A DNA stretch of 64,000 nucleotides from Treponema bryantii (GTDB taxonomy: Bacteria > Spirochaetota > Spirochaetia > Treponematales > Treponemataceae), in contig NZ_AP025286.1 of assembly GCF_036492245.1 (NCBI RefSeq), forward strand, positions 2,914,001 to 2,978,000, in the 5' to 3' direction. The notes under the pieces were generated by a model that did no database searches, was not told the origin of the DNA, and worked only from the letters and a program-made list of their open reading frames with translations. Of this stretch, positions 9,009 through 18,069 are shown one piece after another. Every line of letters starts with the position of its first letter. Position 1 is the stretch's first letter. The position numbers and the translations under genes are program-made.

Positions 9009-10419
9009 TATTTGATATTCCTAATTTCTGCATTTGTTCTGATTCTTCTTTATAAGAAACATAATCACTGCGTTTCTTATTAGCATTTATTATGGAATTG
9101 CGCAAGGCAGAAAGTTCAATCTGCATTCCCTTTACATGGGCTTTTAATTCATTCTGAACTTCCTTTTTGAAATATGCATCAAGAGAATTTATTATGACAA
9201 ATTTTGACTGAAGCTCAGAAATCTGTTTATTTACAAAGCTTAAAATCATATCTTCCTGAACGGATTCAATTTTCTGATATTCATTTCCCTTTGCAGCAAT
9301 TCCATTATATATACGTTCTTTCTTTGCAAGATCTGAAAGGAAATCACTGACATTAAGTTTTTGAACTCGTTCAACACCAGTTTTTGCATCCTTTACAGGA
9401 AGCTGGCAGATTCTTTCTTTTTCTTTAAGATTAAAGGCTTTTCTAAGCAAAGCCATAAACTTATTCCAGAAGTTTGCTTTACGTGTATAAAGCACATCAA
9501 AATTATCTGTAAGTTTTGTATGCAATTGAATTAAAGTAGGTGCCGTTGCTCCAAGTGCAAGTACTGTCTGCATAAGCATTTCTTTTGTATCTGGACCAGT
9601 CTTTTTCTTAGCAGCTGTTTTTGCTGCATTCTTAATTGCAAGTTTCTCTAATACAGCAGCCTGTTTTCTTTCTTTATCAGGACCATGATCTTCTTCTATA
9701 ATTTCATTTACAAGATCATTATAAAAATTCTTTTTTCCTGTTACTTTTGAATAGAGTCTCTTAATTTCTGAAAGCTCACCTTCTGCAGACTCTGCAGCTT
9801 TTGCCTTATCAAAATCAGGATGTTCAAATAAATCTTTTCGAAGGCCACCCTTATAAAGCTCCCGCTGGAACACGCCGAGTTCTGTAAGCATCTTTTCAAT
9901 AGTTTTTGATGCCTGCGCGCTTTTTGCAACGCTGTCGTTAATCATACTCTGAACAACATTTGGAGCTCCGTTTTTAGCACCATTAACAGTAATAGCCAGC
10001 GCTCTTGTATTCATTTTTGCGTTGTTCATAGAAAGGTCATCCCATTCAAAGACCTTATTAAAATCGAGCAGTTTTTTTACATTCTGGAGAGTGAAAGATT
10101 CTGTTGAAAAACGAAAGTAGGTACAGATGTAATCCAGCATGGTTTCATAATCTGAAAAGCGTTCTCCGAAAATATTTGGGATATCGCTTTCTGCAAAAGG
10201 AGTTGAGTCTGGTACAACGATACTGGAAATCTTTTTATCAAGACGATACGGATCAGGTACAATCAGGGACTTTTTTACAAAGTTCTCATACAAATTATGA
10301 ACACAGGTATGCAGAAGTCGATACTGACTTAGCATTTCCTGTAAACACTCTGAGTTATACCATTCCTGTTTCTGACTAAGAGCCGTTTGCAGCTCCTGCC
10401 TAAATTTTTCCTCTTCCAT
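9001..10419 (-). CDS. Conserved-looking helical protein of unknown function
   Basis: I do not recognise this 472-aa protein. It has no signal peptide or membrane segment, is rich in Lys/Glu/Ala, and is predicted largely helical with coiled-coil-like stretches near residues 150-290 and 380-450. There is a short proline- and aspartate-containing stretch early (VPDPYRLDKKISSIVVPDSTPF). The stop overlaps the start of the binding-protein gene by 8 bp, so the two are one operon. An in-frame TGA stands about 25 nt upstream, supporting the ATG start; the only ribosome-binding hint is AGAAG. A spirochaete-restricted family is my guess. Confidence 0.7.
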   Translation of the reverse strand: MEEEKFRQELQTALSQKQEWYNSECLQEMLSQYRLLHTCVHNLYENFVKKSLIVPDPYRLDKKISSIVVPDSTPFAESDIPNIFGERFSDYETMLDYICTYFRFSTESFTLQNVKKLLDFNKVFEWDDLSMNNAKMNTRALAITVNGAKNGAPNVVQSMINDSVAKSAQASKTIEKMLTELGVFQRELYKGGLRKDLFEHPDFDKAKAAESAEGELSEIKRLYSKVTGKKNFYNDLVNEIIEEDHGPDKERKQAAVLEKLAIKNAAKTAAKKKTGPDTKEMLMQTVLALGATAPTLIQLHTKLTDNFDVLYTRKANFWNKFMALLRKAFNLKEKERICQLPVKDAKTGVERVQKLNVSDFLSDLAKKERIYNGIAAKGNEYQKIESVQEDMILSFVNKQISELQSKFVIINSLDAYFKKEVQNELKAHVKGMQIELSALRNSIINANKKRSDYVSYKEESEQMQKLGISNNA

Positions 10420-10550
10420 ATCTTCTATTATCGGCAGAAAGTCTCAATTACTTGCTTAAAATTTTCACAGGGGTTCCTGGCACCACCGATTCGAAATTTA
10501 CCTCTGTTCTGCTGCCTTTATTGTCTTCTCCAACTACAAAATAAAATGAA

Positions 10551-10579
10551 TTGAATAAAAAACGCAATTTTTTTAAAAT
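10551..10579 (+). promoter_or_regulatory. Promoter directly upstream of murJ (leaderless candidate)
   Basis: TTGAAT (10551-10556), a 17-bp spacer and TAAAAT (10574-10579) are followed by only 6 nt before the ATG at 10586. The predicted transcription start coincides with the A of the start codon, and no Shine-Dalgarno is present. Confidence 0.55.
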
Positions 10580-10585
10580 GGTTCC

Positions 10586-12214
10586 ATGAGTGAAAAAAAA
10601 TCTAAATCTATTGTAAAATCCGGGCTGCTTCTTACCCTCATGACTTTTGCTTCCCGCATAATGGGACTTATCCGCGAAATGACAAAGGCGTCTTTTCTCG
10701 GTACCGGCCTTTATGCAGACAGTTTTTCTGTTGCATTTATGCTTCCTAACCTGTTCCGAAAGTTGTTTGCCGAAAACGCAATATCTGTTGCCTTTATTCC
10801 AACCTTTAAAGATTATCTTGCACAGGAAGATACCCTCGAAAATAAAAGGACAACCCAGGAATTTCTTAATGCTACACTGACTCTTGTAACCTTTATGACA
10901 GCCTGTGTTGTTAGCCTTGGAATTCTTTTTGCTCCATTTATCATCCCGATTTTCTGTAAGGCGCCAAATCCAGATGTAGCTGATTTTGCTGCAAAAATGG
11001 AATATTACCTTCTTGAGTTCGATGAAACTACCGTGCTCACAAGAATAATGTTCCCATACCTTTTCTTGATTTCTGTTGCAGCCTTCTTCCAGGGTGTTTT
11101 AAACACCTGCGGAATCTTTGCACCTTCCGGCTTTACTCCGGTTATGTTCAACGGAATTGTAGTTCTTTCAACTTATATTCTCGCTCCTCATACTTCGAAT
11201 CCAGCCCGTGCTATGGCAATCGGTACAATTATCGGAGGTTCTGTACAGGCTGTATTCCAGTGGCCTTTTGTATACAAAACAGGCTGGAAAGTTGGACTTG
11301 CTTCTCTGAAAAAGGCTTTTACAAATCCGGGAACAAGAAAGGTTATGGCTCTGCTTGCACCAACAATTGTCGGTATTGCAGCCTATCAGCTTAATGACAC
11401 AGTTTCTACAGCACTCGCAAAACGCGTGGGCCCAGGAATTGCTTCGAGCCTTCAGTACAGCATCCGTCTTCAGGAACTGATTCTCGGAATTTTTGCAGTT
11501 TCAATCGGAACTGTAATCCTTCCTGATCTTTCTGGTTTTGCAAATAAAAAAGACTGGACTCAGTTTAATTCAATGCTGCTTCAGGCAATCAAAATTATGA
11601 CTTTGATTTCCATTCCAATTACAGCCTACTCTCTGATTTCCGGCCGAGAACTGATTTCACTGCTATATAAACGAAATCAGTTTGATGATGAATCTGTAAT
11701 TATGACACTGGGTATTTTCCGCTTTCATATTCTGGGACTGCTTTTTATTGCACTTAACCGAATTATGGCACCGGCCTTCTATGCACAGAAAAAACCAAAG
11801 CTTCCTACTATTGCAGGACTTATAAATTTCGTCTCAAATATTCTGCTGGTTTTTATACTTTCAAAACCAATGGGTGGAAACGGAATTGCATTGGCACTCA
11901 GCCTTGCAAGTCTTTTAAACACAGTTTTCCTTTTTATCTTTATGAAAAAAATGGAAGCGATTGAAGTCGGCAGACTTTCACGGGGCACTCTGCTTTATGC
12001 GCTTAAGATGTGCGTACTTTCTGTGATTGCCTCTGTGCCGACCTACTTTGCACACAAGGCTTTGTGCGGTATATTTGATGGTCACGGAAATCTCATTGCA
12101 TACGGTGCACCTGTTCTTATTTCTGCTTTACTTTTTGCGACTATAGGTGTACTCGAATTGATTATTACAAGAGATGAAGTTATCAGCGTTATTTTGAAGA
12201 AGGTGAAAAAATGA
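10586..12214 (+). CDS. murJ: Lipid II flippase MurJ (MviN)
   Basis: Inner-membrane flippase moving lipid II to the outer face for peptidoglycan synthesis (MOP superfamily). The start is typical: GLLLTLMTFASRIMGLIREM, then LGTGLYADSFSVAFMLPNLFRKLFAENAISVAFIP in sections, the TM2/TM3 signature with the charged residues lining the cavity. About 14 hydrophobic segments run to a basic tail. Length 542 aa is normal, allowing for a ~20-residue insertion near 125-145. The stop overlaps the next gene's start in an ATGA, so murJ and pepQ are translationally coupled. Confidence 0.96.
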   Translation: MSEKKSKSIVKSGLLLTLMTFASRIMGLIREMTKASFLGTGLYADSFSVAFMLPNLFRKLFAENAISVAFIPTFKDYLAQEDTLENKRTTQEFLNATLTLVTFMTACVVSLGILFAPFIIPIFCKAPNPDVADFAAKMEYYLLEFDETTVLTRIMFPYLFLISVAAFFQGVLNTCGIFAPSGFTPVMFNGIVVLSTYILAPHTSNPARAMAIGTIIGGSVQAVFQWPFVYKTGWKVGLASLKKAFTNPGTRKVMALLAPTIVGIAAYQLNDTVSTALAKRVGPGIASSLQYSIRLQELILGIFAVSIGTVILPDLSGFANKKDWTQFNSMLLQAIKIMTLISIPITAYSLISGRELISLLYKRNQFDDESVIMTLGIFRFHILGLLFIALNRIMAPAFYAQKKPKLPTIAGLINFVSNILLVFILSKPMGGNGIALALSLASLLNTVFLFIFMKKMEAIEVGRLSRGTLLYALKMCVLSVIASVPTYFAHKALCGIFDGHGNLIAYGAPVLISALLFATIGVLELIITRDEVISVILKKVKK

Positions 12215-13362
12215 AAGAATATTCTAAAGAAGAACTGAAAGAAATCTACAAAGCACGCCGCAACGTTCTTGCTGCAAAACTCCGCGAAACTGAAACCGGA
12301 GCCTGTGTTTTTGTAGACAGCGAGGAACATCGCGATCCTGCAGTTGCTTACTACACAAATCATGCAAACGATGCTGTTCTCGTAATTTTCAGCGACGGCT
12401 ACAGCGTTCTTATTGCCTGGGATGAAAATCTTGCAAAGCAGAATGCATTCTATGACAAGCTCGTTCCATTCATGCGCTATAAGAATGAAGCAAAAGATGC
12501 TGTAAAGGCAATTCTTAATGCCTGCTATACACATGGAGAAAACAGTAAGGTTGAACTTCCTCCTTACCTTACTTATCCTGATTATCTTAAGTTTATTGAT
12601 GCGCTTGAAAACTATGACTGCCGCTGTAAGGAAGACGGCATTCATAAGTTCGTAGTTGATTGCCGCATGATTAAAGACGAATACGAAATTGAATGTACAA
12701 AGGAAGCTGCCCGTATTGGCGACCTTATAATCGATGAAATTGAAAAGCAGGTTATCAAAGGAAAGATTAAAACTGAAACTGATGTTGCTCTTTTGATTGA
12801 AAGACGTCTCCGTGAGCACGGCTGTCAGAGAACTGGTTTTGATACTCTCGCTGCAGGTCCTTCCCGAAGTTTTGCAATTCATGCATTCCCTGGATACACT
12901 GCTGCAGAATGGCCTGCACAGGGGCTTTCTATTCTTGATTTTGGTGTTGTATATAACGGCTACACAAGTGACACAACTCTGACTATTGCAAAAGGTCCAT
13001 TAACAAAGGAACAGGAAAAACAGCTGGATCTTGTGCAGAAGGCTTATGATGAAGCGCTCAAGTTATATAAACCTGGCCGCCCAATCATCGACGCTGCAAA
13101 GAAATGTGATGCTGTGTTCGCCGCTGCGAAACGTAAAATGCCTCACGGACTTGGTCATGCAGTTGGTCTGGAAATTCATGAGCTGCCACGCGTAAATCTG
13201 CGCGCTACACCGGAAATGCTTTTTAAGCCTGGTATGATTTTAACATGTGAGCCGGGCCTCTACGATGTTGAAATCGGTGGTACCCGGCTCGAAAATGATG
13301 TCCTCATCACCGAAGACGGCAATGAGGTAATTACTCATTCAAGAATTATCAGAATTGATTAA
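12211..13362 (+). CDS. M24 family metallopeptidase (Xaa-Pro peptidase/aminopeptidase P-like)
   Basis: Cytosolic dimetal peptidase releasing the residue before proline. An N-terminal creatinase-type domain (1-150) precedes the pita-bread catalytic domain, and all five metal ligands are visible: D243 (LDFGVVYNG), D254 (YTSDTTLT), H316 (HGLGHAVGLEIHE), E347 (CEPGLY) and E361 (GTRLENDVLIT). Length is 383 aa. The exact substrate (prolidase PepQ or aminopeptidase P) cannot be told apart safely. ATGA overlap with murJ. Its TAA shares the four bases TTAA with the stop of the convergent TPR gene. Confidence 0.92.
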   Translation: MKEYSKEELKEIYKARRNVLAAKLRETETGACVFVDSEEHRDPAVAYYTNHANDAVLVIFSDGYSVLIAWDENLAKQNAFYDKLVPFMRYKNEAKDAVKAILNACYTHGENSKVELPPYLTYPDYLKFIDALENYDCRCKEDGIHKFVVDCRMIKDEYEIECTKEAARIGDLIIDEIEKQVIKGKIKTETDVALLIERRLREHGCQRTGFDTLAAGPSRSFAIHAFPGYTAAEWPAQGLSILDFGVVYNGYTSDTTLTIAKGPLTKEQEKQLDLVQKAYDEALKLYKPGRPIIDAAKKCDAVFAAAKRKMPHGLGHAVGLEIHELPRVNLRATPEMLFKPGMILTCEPGLYDVEIGGTRLENDVLITEDGNEVITHSRIIRID

Positions 13363-16300
13363 AATATAGCAACTTTCTGGTCTATAAGAGCAATCTGCTC
13401 AAGTATACCATCGGCACTTACGCACAACGCATTGCACAGCTCCCTGTCTTCAAGGCCCTGTGCAAGTTTTTTCATATCTGTGATTACGTGACGGATAAGA
13501 TCGTTGCTTAATTCTTCATCGCAGCAGTCTTCGAGCTGGCGGTTGTATTCTTCGCCGAGAACTCCGGACTTAATAAGTGACTCTGCTGTAATAAGAAGTC
13601 CAGGTTTTCCAGACATCTTCTGAATGATGTACTCGATAACCATTCGCATACGGCAGCAGTCGAACGAGTTCTTTTCCTTTTCCGGCAGGAAGCCGGCAAG
13701 GGTACGAAGAGTTTTAAACAGTTCGAGCTCAGCAGAACAAGATTTCTTCATCTCGTCATCGTTGAGGATGCGGCCAATTTTATCAATCATATCATCAGCT
13801 GTAACAAAATTTTCATCACTTAATGGTTCATCATTTGATTCTTCAATTACCGGAGCAGGGCTCTGGTAAAAATCATCACCAAAAAGAGAAGACATTTCAT
13901 CTACAGTTACAAATGGGTCACTGGTAAGTATATCCATATCGTCCTCTATAGTTTCGTCTACAACAGGCGTTTCGTCAACACTTTCTTCTTCAATTATCGA
14001 ATCTTCGAAAATTGGTTCATTCTCAGCATCTGATTCTGCTTCAACAATTGGTTCCTCGACAACTGATTCTTTTTCAAACACAGGTTCTTCTACAAAATCA
14101 TCAATCGCTGATTCTTCAAAAACCGGTTCGTTCTCAACAACAGCATCTTCCTCTACAACCGGTTCATTTTCAACAACTGGCTCTTCTGCAGTTACAGTTT
14201 CATCAAAAACAGGCTCTTCAACAAAAGGTTCCTCTACGACAGTCTCATCTGCTACAGGTTCTGGCTGTAAATCATAAGCGGAAAGTTTTTCTTCCACAGC
14301 TTCTTCAACGGCCTTTTCTACAGTCTGTTGTATCATCTTTTCATTTTCCTGCTTAAGTTCATCAGCAAGTTCTTTCTGCTGAAGTGCAAGCTCTCTCTGC
14401 TGGAGTTCAAGTTCTTTCTGCTGATTTTTTAGATCCTGCATCATCTGCTGTGCTTCAGGCATAGAGACCGGAGATGAAGCGTTCTGCTCAGCAAACTCAG
14501 GCTCAACAACACTGCTGTCAGGTTCGAACATCGGCTGTTCAGATTCAGCTGCTGGAGCCTCAGGACTTACCACAGGATTTCCTGCAACAGGCACAGAAGT
14601 TTCTGCTTTTGATTCTGGGATTTCTGGTTCAGCTTCTGAAACATCTGAAGCTTCCGGCTCTGCTGCAGTTTCTTCTTCCTGATCAACGATACCACCGTCC
14701 TCAAAATCACCAAAATCAAAATCTCCAGCATCTTCAGAAAGTCCGCTCTTCAAGTCGTTTCCAGTTTCTGCTGCATCAGGAGTCATCATTGTCATTAGAT
14801 CTGAATCTTCAGAATTTTCATCGTAAGCTTCATCTTCCTCATCAATAAGAGGTTTGTTTACAGCATCAGGATCATCATCAAAATCTTCCCAGAACTCTCC
14901 GTCCTCGCCAGAAAGTGCCTGTTCAATAGGAGGAGTTGCTTCGAGGCTGCCGATATCAGGAAGTTCATCTTCCTCATCACTACCGCTCGACAAAAGTGCA
15001 TCAACCTGGTCTGCAGTATTTTCATCGTTATCTATAAGACTTCCACTCTCTGTAAGATTTCCGCCTTCTTCCTCTGGAAGTGTATCAGCATCAACAGCGA
15101 TTGGCATTTCTTCATCATTATAGATTTCTTTATTTGCTTCCATTTCTGAATGAATCTTTTCAAGCTGCTTAACTGCATATATATTCGGATTCTTTAAAGA
15201 CAAGCCTTTTTCATATTCTGCTTTTGCTTTATTCAATTCACCGCGGGCTGTACTGATAGTTCCAAGAAGATTATAACCTTCCGGCATATTCGGACGACTT
15301 TCAACAAACTTATTAGCCATTTCTTCTGCCTTTTCATAATTGCCAGTCTGAATATAACGGTCGGCAGCGTTAATCATATAATCCTTATAATGGTGATTGA
15401 TTTTTCTGATTTTATTGAAATATGTTTCAGCAGCTTCTTCATCTCCACGACAAACAAAATACTGACCGTAAAGATCGAGAATCTGAAGGTCTTTTCCGTC
15501 GCTCTTTTCATCAATCTTTTTAATAACATCAAGAGCTTTGTCATAGCGCTGTGCAGAAAGCAGCACATGAGAATACTGCTTACAAACATCAAGATTTTCC
15601 GGCTCAATACCAACTGCATCTACAATCTTTTCCATTGCAGGTTCAATCTTCATTCCCTTTTCGAGAGATTTAGAAAGTCCCAGCAGAATGTTGATGTCGT
15701 TATTCTTTAAACTTTCTGCACGCTTAAAAGTTTTAGTTGCATTGTCATAATCAAACTGATTCAGATAGATTCGTCCAAGAATACATAGCAGATCTACATC
15801 ATCCGGATGCAGCTTAATTGACTGCTCAACAAGTTCCTGAGCCTGTTTTGTTTCCTGACATCTTATGAGAAGTTCACTAAAATCACGGATTGCTTCGAGC
15901 CAGCCCGGACGAGTTTTAAGGGCCGTTTCATAACAGCGCACTGCTTCAGGGAAGTTTTTAATATCTTCATAAACGTGAGCAAGATTGTAATTCAAAATAG
16001 GATGATTCTGATCTACCTGAAGTCCACGCTTATAAGTTGCGATTGCGGTATTGTAATCTTTTTTGGCAAAATAAATGGCACCAAGATGATTATGGGCAAG
16101 AACATCATCAGGGTTTCGGGAAATAACAGATTCAAAGGCATCAATGGCATCATCATAAGCACCCATCTCTTTGTAAGTAAATCCAATGCTGTAATTTACT
16201 GATGGATTATTAGCAGAACTTTCCTGAGCTTTGTGCAGAATGTTTACAGAATCCTCGTAACGCTTAAGACGGCGGAAGATTCCTCCAAGGCTGACCATAG

Positions 16301-16517
16301 CATCGGTATTTTCTGGATTCACGGTAATTATCTGCTCATAATAAGGAATTGCTTTTTCATCCTGACCTGCACGCACATAAATGCTTCCAAGCTGCTGAAG
16401 ATATTCTACATTTCCTTCATCTCCACGCAGCATCTCCTTATACAGCCTTGCTGCAGTTGTCCAGTCATGAGCTGTAATTGCATTCTGTGCCTTTGCTAAA
16501 TTTAAACTGTTTGCCAT
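13359..16517 (-). CDS. Long TPR protein with acidic repeat region and coiled coil
   Basis: A 1052-aa cytosolic scaffold-type protein. Residues 1-460 are about a dozen tetratricopeptide repeats (for example LYKEMLRGDEGNVEYLQQLG, AYDDAIDAFESVISRNPDD). Residues ~460-700 are highly acidic and low in complexity. Near 700-750 comes a Gln/Glu/Lys coiled coil with repeated LQQRELALQQKEL units, then a Val/Glu/Pro region (~755-860) of EEPV and ENEPV repeats. A helical C-terminal domain (~910-1052) ends in DQKVAIF. No signal peptide or membrane span. It follows the LamG/Fn3 gene by 16 bp and is probably co-transcribed. Partners are unknown; protein-protein assembly is inferred from TPRs. Confidence 0.85.
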   Translation of the reverse strand: MANSLNLAKAQNAITAHDWTTAARLYKEMLRGDEGNVEYLQQLGSIYVRAGQDEKAIPYYEQIITVNPENTDAMVSLGGIFRRLKRYEDSVNILHKAQESSANNPSVNYSIGFTYKEMGAYDDAIDAFESVISRNPDDVLAHNHLGAIYFAKKDYNTAIATYKRGLQVDQNHPILNYNLAHVYEDIKNFPEAVRCYETALKTRPGWLEAIRDFSELLIRCQETKQAQELVEQSIKLHPDDVDLLCILGRIYLNQFDYDNATKTFKRAESLKNNDINILLGLSKSLEKGMKIEPAMEKIVDAVGIEPENLDVCKQYSHVLLSAQRYDKALDVIKKIDEKSDGKDLQILDLYGQYFVCRGDEEAAETYFNKIRKINHHYKDYMINAADRYIQTGNYEKAEEMANKFVESRPNMPEGYNLLGTISTARGELNKAKAEYEKGLSLKNPNIYAVKQLEKIHSEMEANKEIYNDEEMPIAVDADTLPEEEGGNLTESGSLIDNDENTADQVDALLSSGSDEEDELPDIGSLEATPPIEQALSGEDGEFWEDFDDDPDAVNKPLIDEEDEAYDENSEDSDLMTMMTPDAAETGNDLKSGLSEDAGDFDFGDFEDGGIVDQEEETAAEPEASDVSEAEPEIPESKAETSVPVAGNPVVSPEAPAAESEQPMFEPDSSVVEPEFAEQNASSPVSMPEAQQMMQDLKNQQKELELQQRELALQQKELADELKQENEKMIQQTVEKAVEEAVEEKLSAYDLQPEPVADETVVEEPFVEEPVFDETVTAEEPVVENEPVVEEDAVVENEPVFEESAIDDFVEEPVFEKESVVEEPIVEAESDAENEPIFEDSIIEEESVDETPVVDETIEDDMDILTSDPFVTVDEMSSLFGDDFYQSPAPVIEESNDEPLSDENFVTADDMIDKIGRILNDDEMKKSCSAELELFKTLRTLAGFLPEKEKNSFDCCRMRMVIEYIIQKMSGKPGLLITAESLIKSGVLGEEYNRQLEDCCDEELSNDLIRHVITDMKKLAQGLEDRELCNALCVSADGILEQIALIDQKVAIF

Positions 16518-16533
16518 ATACCTTCTCCCTTCC

Positions 16534-18066
16534 CTACTTTAACCGTGCCAATGGTCTTGCGAAAACTTCCTTAGAAAGATTTCCGACTACCCTCATATCC
16601 AGCGCTGACCAGGCTGCCACTGCAAAATAGTATATTTTACCGTTTTCCAATCCTGTAACTGTAAACGAGCTTGTATTTCCAACATTGATTGGTGATTCAC
16701 CTTCTATTGCAATTCTTCCAAGATATTCTCCGGGACGGGTTCCATAATAAAGATAATAACCGCCGGCTGTATCATCTACAGAGTAATTCCATGAAACTGT
16801 AACACTACCGTTACCAGCAACTGCCTTTACAATAAACGGAGGCAATGGCTCAGGTAGTTCTGTAAAATCAAGTTTAATAGTTGTAATTGCAGGTGTCTGT
16901 TCACCGTTTCCATCAGGCATAAGTTCAACTGCAACCTGGAAATAAAGGCCTGTAATTCCTGTAAGTTCCTCTCCACTTTCTACAGGCTTCCATTCAGGAT
17001 ATTCTTCGTTCCAGCCATAAAAGTTTTCTCCAGAACGCACGTAATAGCATACTTCTGTCTGAGCAGGAACATTCATTTCTGCTTCAAGCTTATTTAATAC
17101 AGAACCTGTAGAAACCATAATAGGCTTAGTTACAAAACGGCCGCCACTTGGGAGATACTGTGTATGTCCAACTCTTCCTGCATTTTCTGCTGACTGGAAA
17201 TCTGGTGGAGTATAAGGACGACGAAGGATTCTGAAATCATCTATCTTTCCTGTATATTCCGAACAGATTGCGAGTTCAGAAGGAGTTCCAAGATAAACAA
17301 GACTTACATCTCCGCCTTCTGAACGGGTTGTTGTTATATATGTAAGGTCTTCTGTAATTCCGTTAACTATATATTCAAGAATACCCGTCTCACAATCAAA
17401 CGACAGTACATGATAGCTCCAGACATCAGGTATGATTTTTGAAGAGCCTTTCAGTTCAACTTCATTACGGCCAGCTTCATTCACATATAAATCAAAAATA
17501 TTGTTCAATTCCCAGCGCAGATGACCTTTATCAAAAGTACCGCTTATAACCTGGAATGCAAGCCGTCCGTCTTCATTTCGAGAAGATTCCCAGTTCAAAA
17601 CTATTTCACCATTTTCTGCAATTGAAGGACAAAGCCAGAATTCAATTGAGAATGAGCCCATCAAACCTTCAGATCCAAAGAAACTTCCCGGCTGTCCGGA
17701 AATGCTGAGCCCCCCCATATTTCGGCTGAGACCTGCAGCTTTTTCATTTTTTGTCTGATTTGTAAGCTGGAAGTTATTTCTGTTGATAGTATAGTCGCCG
17801 TTAGAAATCGGCATCTGAGCATCTTCAAAATCTATAAGTAAATCTGTATATTCATCAAATACAAAAGAGTTAGAAGCGAGCTGAATACAGTCATAGCCAT
17901 AACGGCCTTTTCCAGTAGTTATATTTTCCTGCTGCTGAAAAACAGGCCAGCCGCCTTTTCCACCAAGTACATATTCCTTAGCAAAAAGTTCAGCCGCGCC
18001 ACAGGCACACATCACAGCCGAAACCGCTATAATAAGAAGTCTTTTTTTGATACAATTTCCTAACAT
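16534..18066 (-). CDS. Exported protein with LamG-like lectin domain and fibronectin type III domain
   Basis: 510 aa. The N-terminus is a signal peptide (CIKKRLLIIAVSAVMCACGAAE region, then LFA-KEYV). Residues ~60-260 resemble a concanavalin-A-like LamG/laminin-G sandwich (SFSIEFWLCPS, the classic FSIEFWV-type strand, and GKIDDFRILRRPYTPPDF, the usual closing strand). Residues ~405-505 are an Fn3 module (PPFIVKAVAGNGSVTVSWNYS to GLENGKIYYFAVAAWS). A surface or periplasmic carbohydrate- or protein-binding role is likely. The ATG at 18066 is only 3 bp from the divergent uvrC ATG, and no Shine-Dalgarno precedes it. No other in-frame ATG lies before the hydrophobic core. Confidence 0.82.
   Translation of the reverse strand: MLGNCIKKRLLIIAVSAVMCACGAAELFAKEYVLGGKGGWPVFQQQENITTGKGRYGYDCIQLASNSFVFDEYTDLLIDFEDAQMPISNGDYTINRNNFQLTNQTKNEKAAGLSRNMGGLSISGQPGSFFGSEGLMGSFSIEFWLCPSIAENGEIVLNWESSRNEDGRLAFQVISGTFDKGHLRWELNNIFDLYVNEAGRNEVELKGSSKIIPDVWSYHVLSFDCETGILEYIVNGITEDLTYITTTRSEGGDVSLVYLGTPSELAICSEYTGKIDDFRILRRPYTPPDFQSAENAGRVGHTQYLPSGGRFVTKPIMVSTGSVLNKLEAEMNVPAQTEVCYYVRSGENFYGWNEEYPEWKPVESGEELTGITGLYFQVAVELMPDGNGEQTPAITTIKLDFTELPEPLPPFIVKAVAGNGSVTVSWNYSVDDTAGGYYLYYGTRPGEYLGRIAIEGESPINVGNTSSFTVTGLENGKIYYFAVAAWSALDMRVVGNLSKEVFARPLARLK
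18048..18056 (+). promoter_or_regulatory. Possible extended -10 for uvrC inside the divergent gene
   Basis: TGATACAAT fits an extended -10 and lies 13 nt before the uvrC ATG, within the first codons of the opposite gene. A perfect TATAAT at 18028-18033 is an alternative. Neither has a good -35. Confidence 0.3.
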
Positions 18067-18069
18067 AAC

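Noticed and set aside
12082-12882. 266-codon open frame on the minus strand opposite murJ/pepQ
   Set aside because: It lies antisense to two clearly real genes, reads as Cys/Phe/Ile-rich non-homologous sequence and has no ribosome site.
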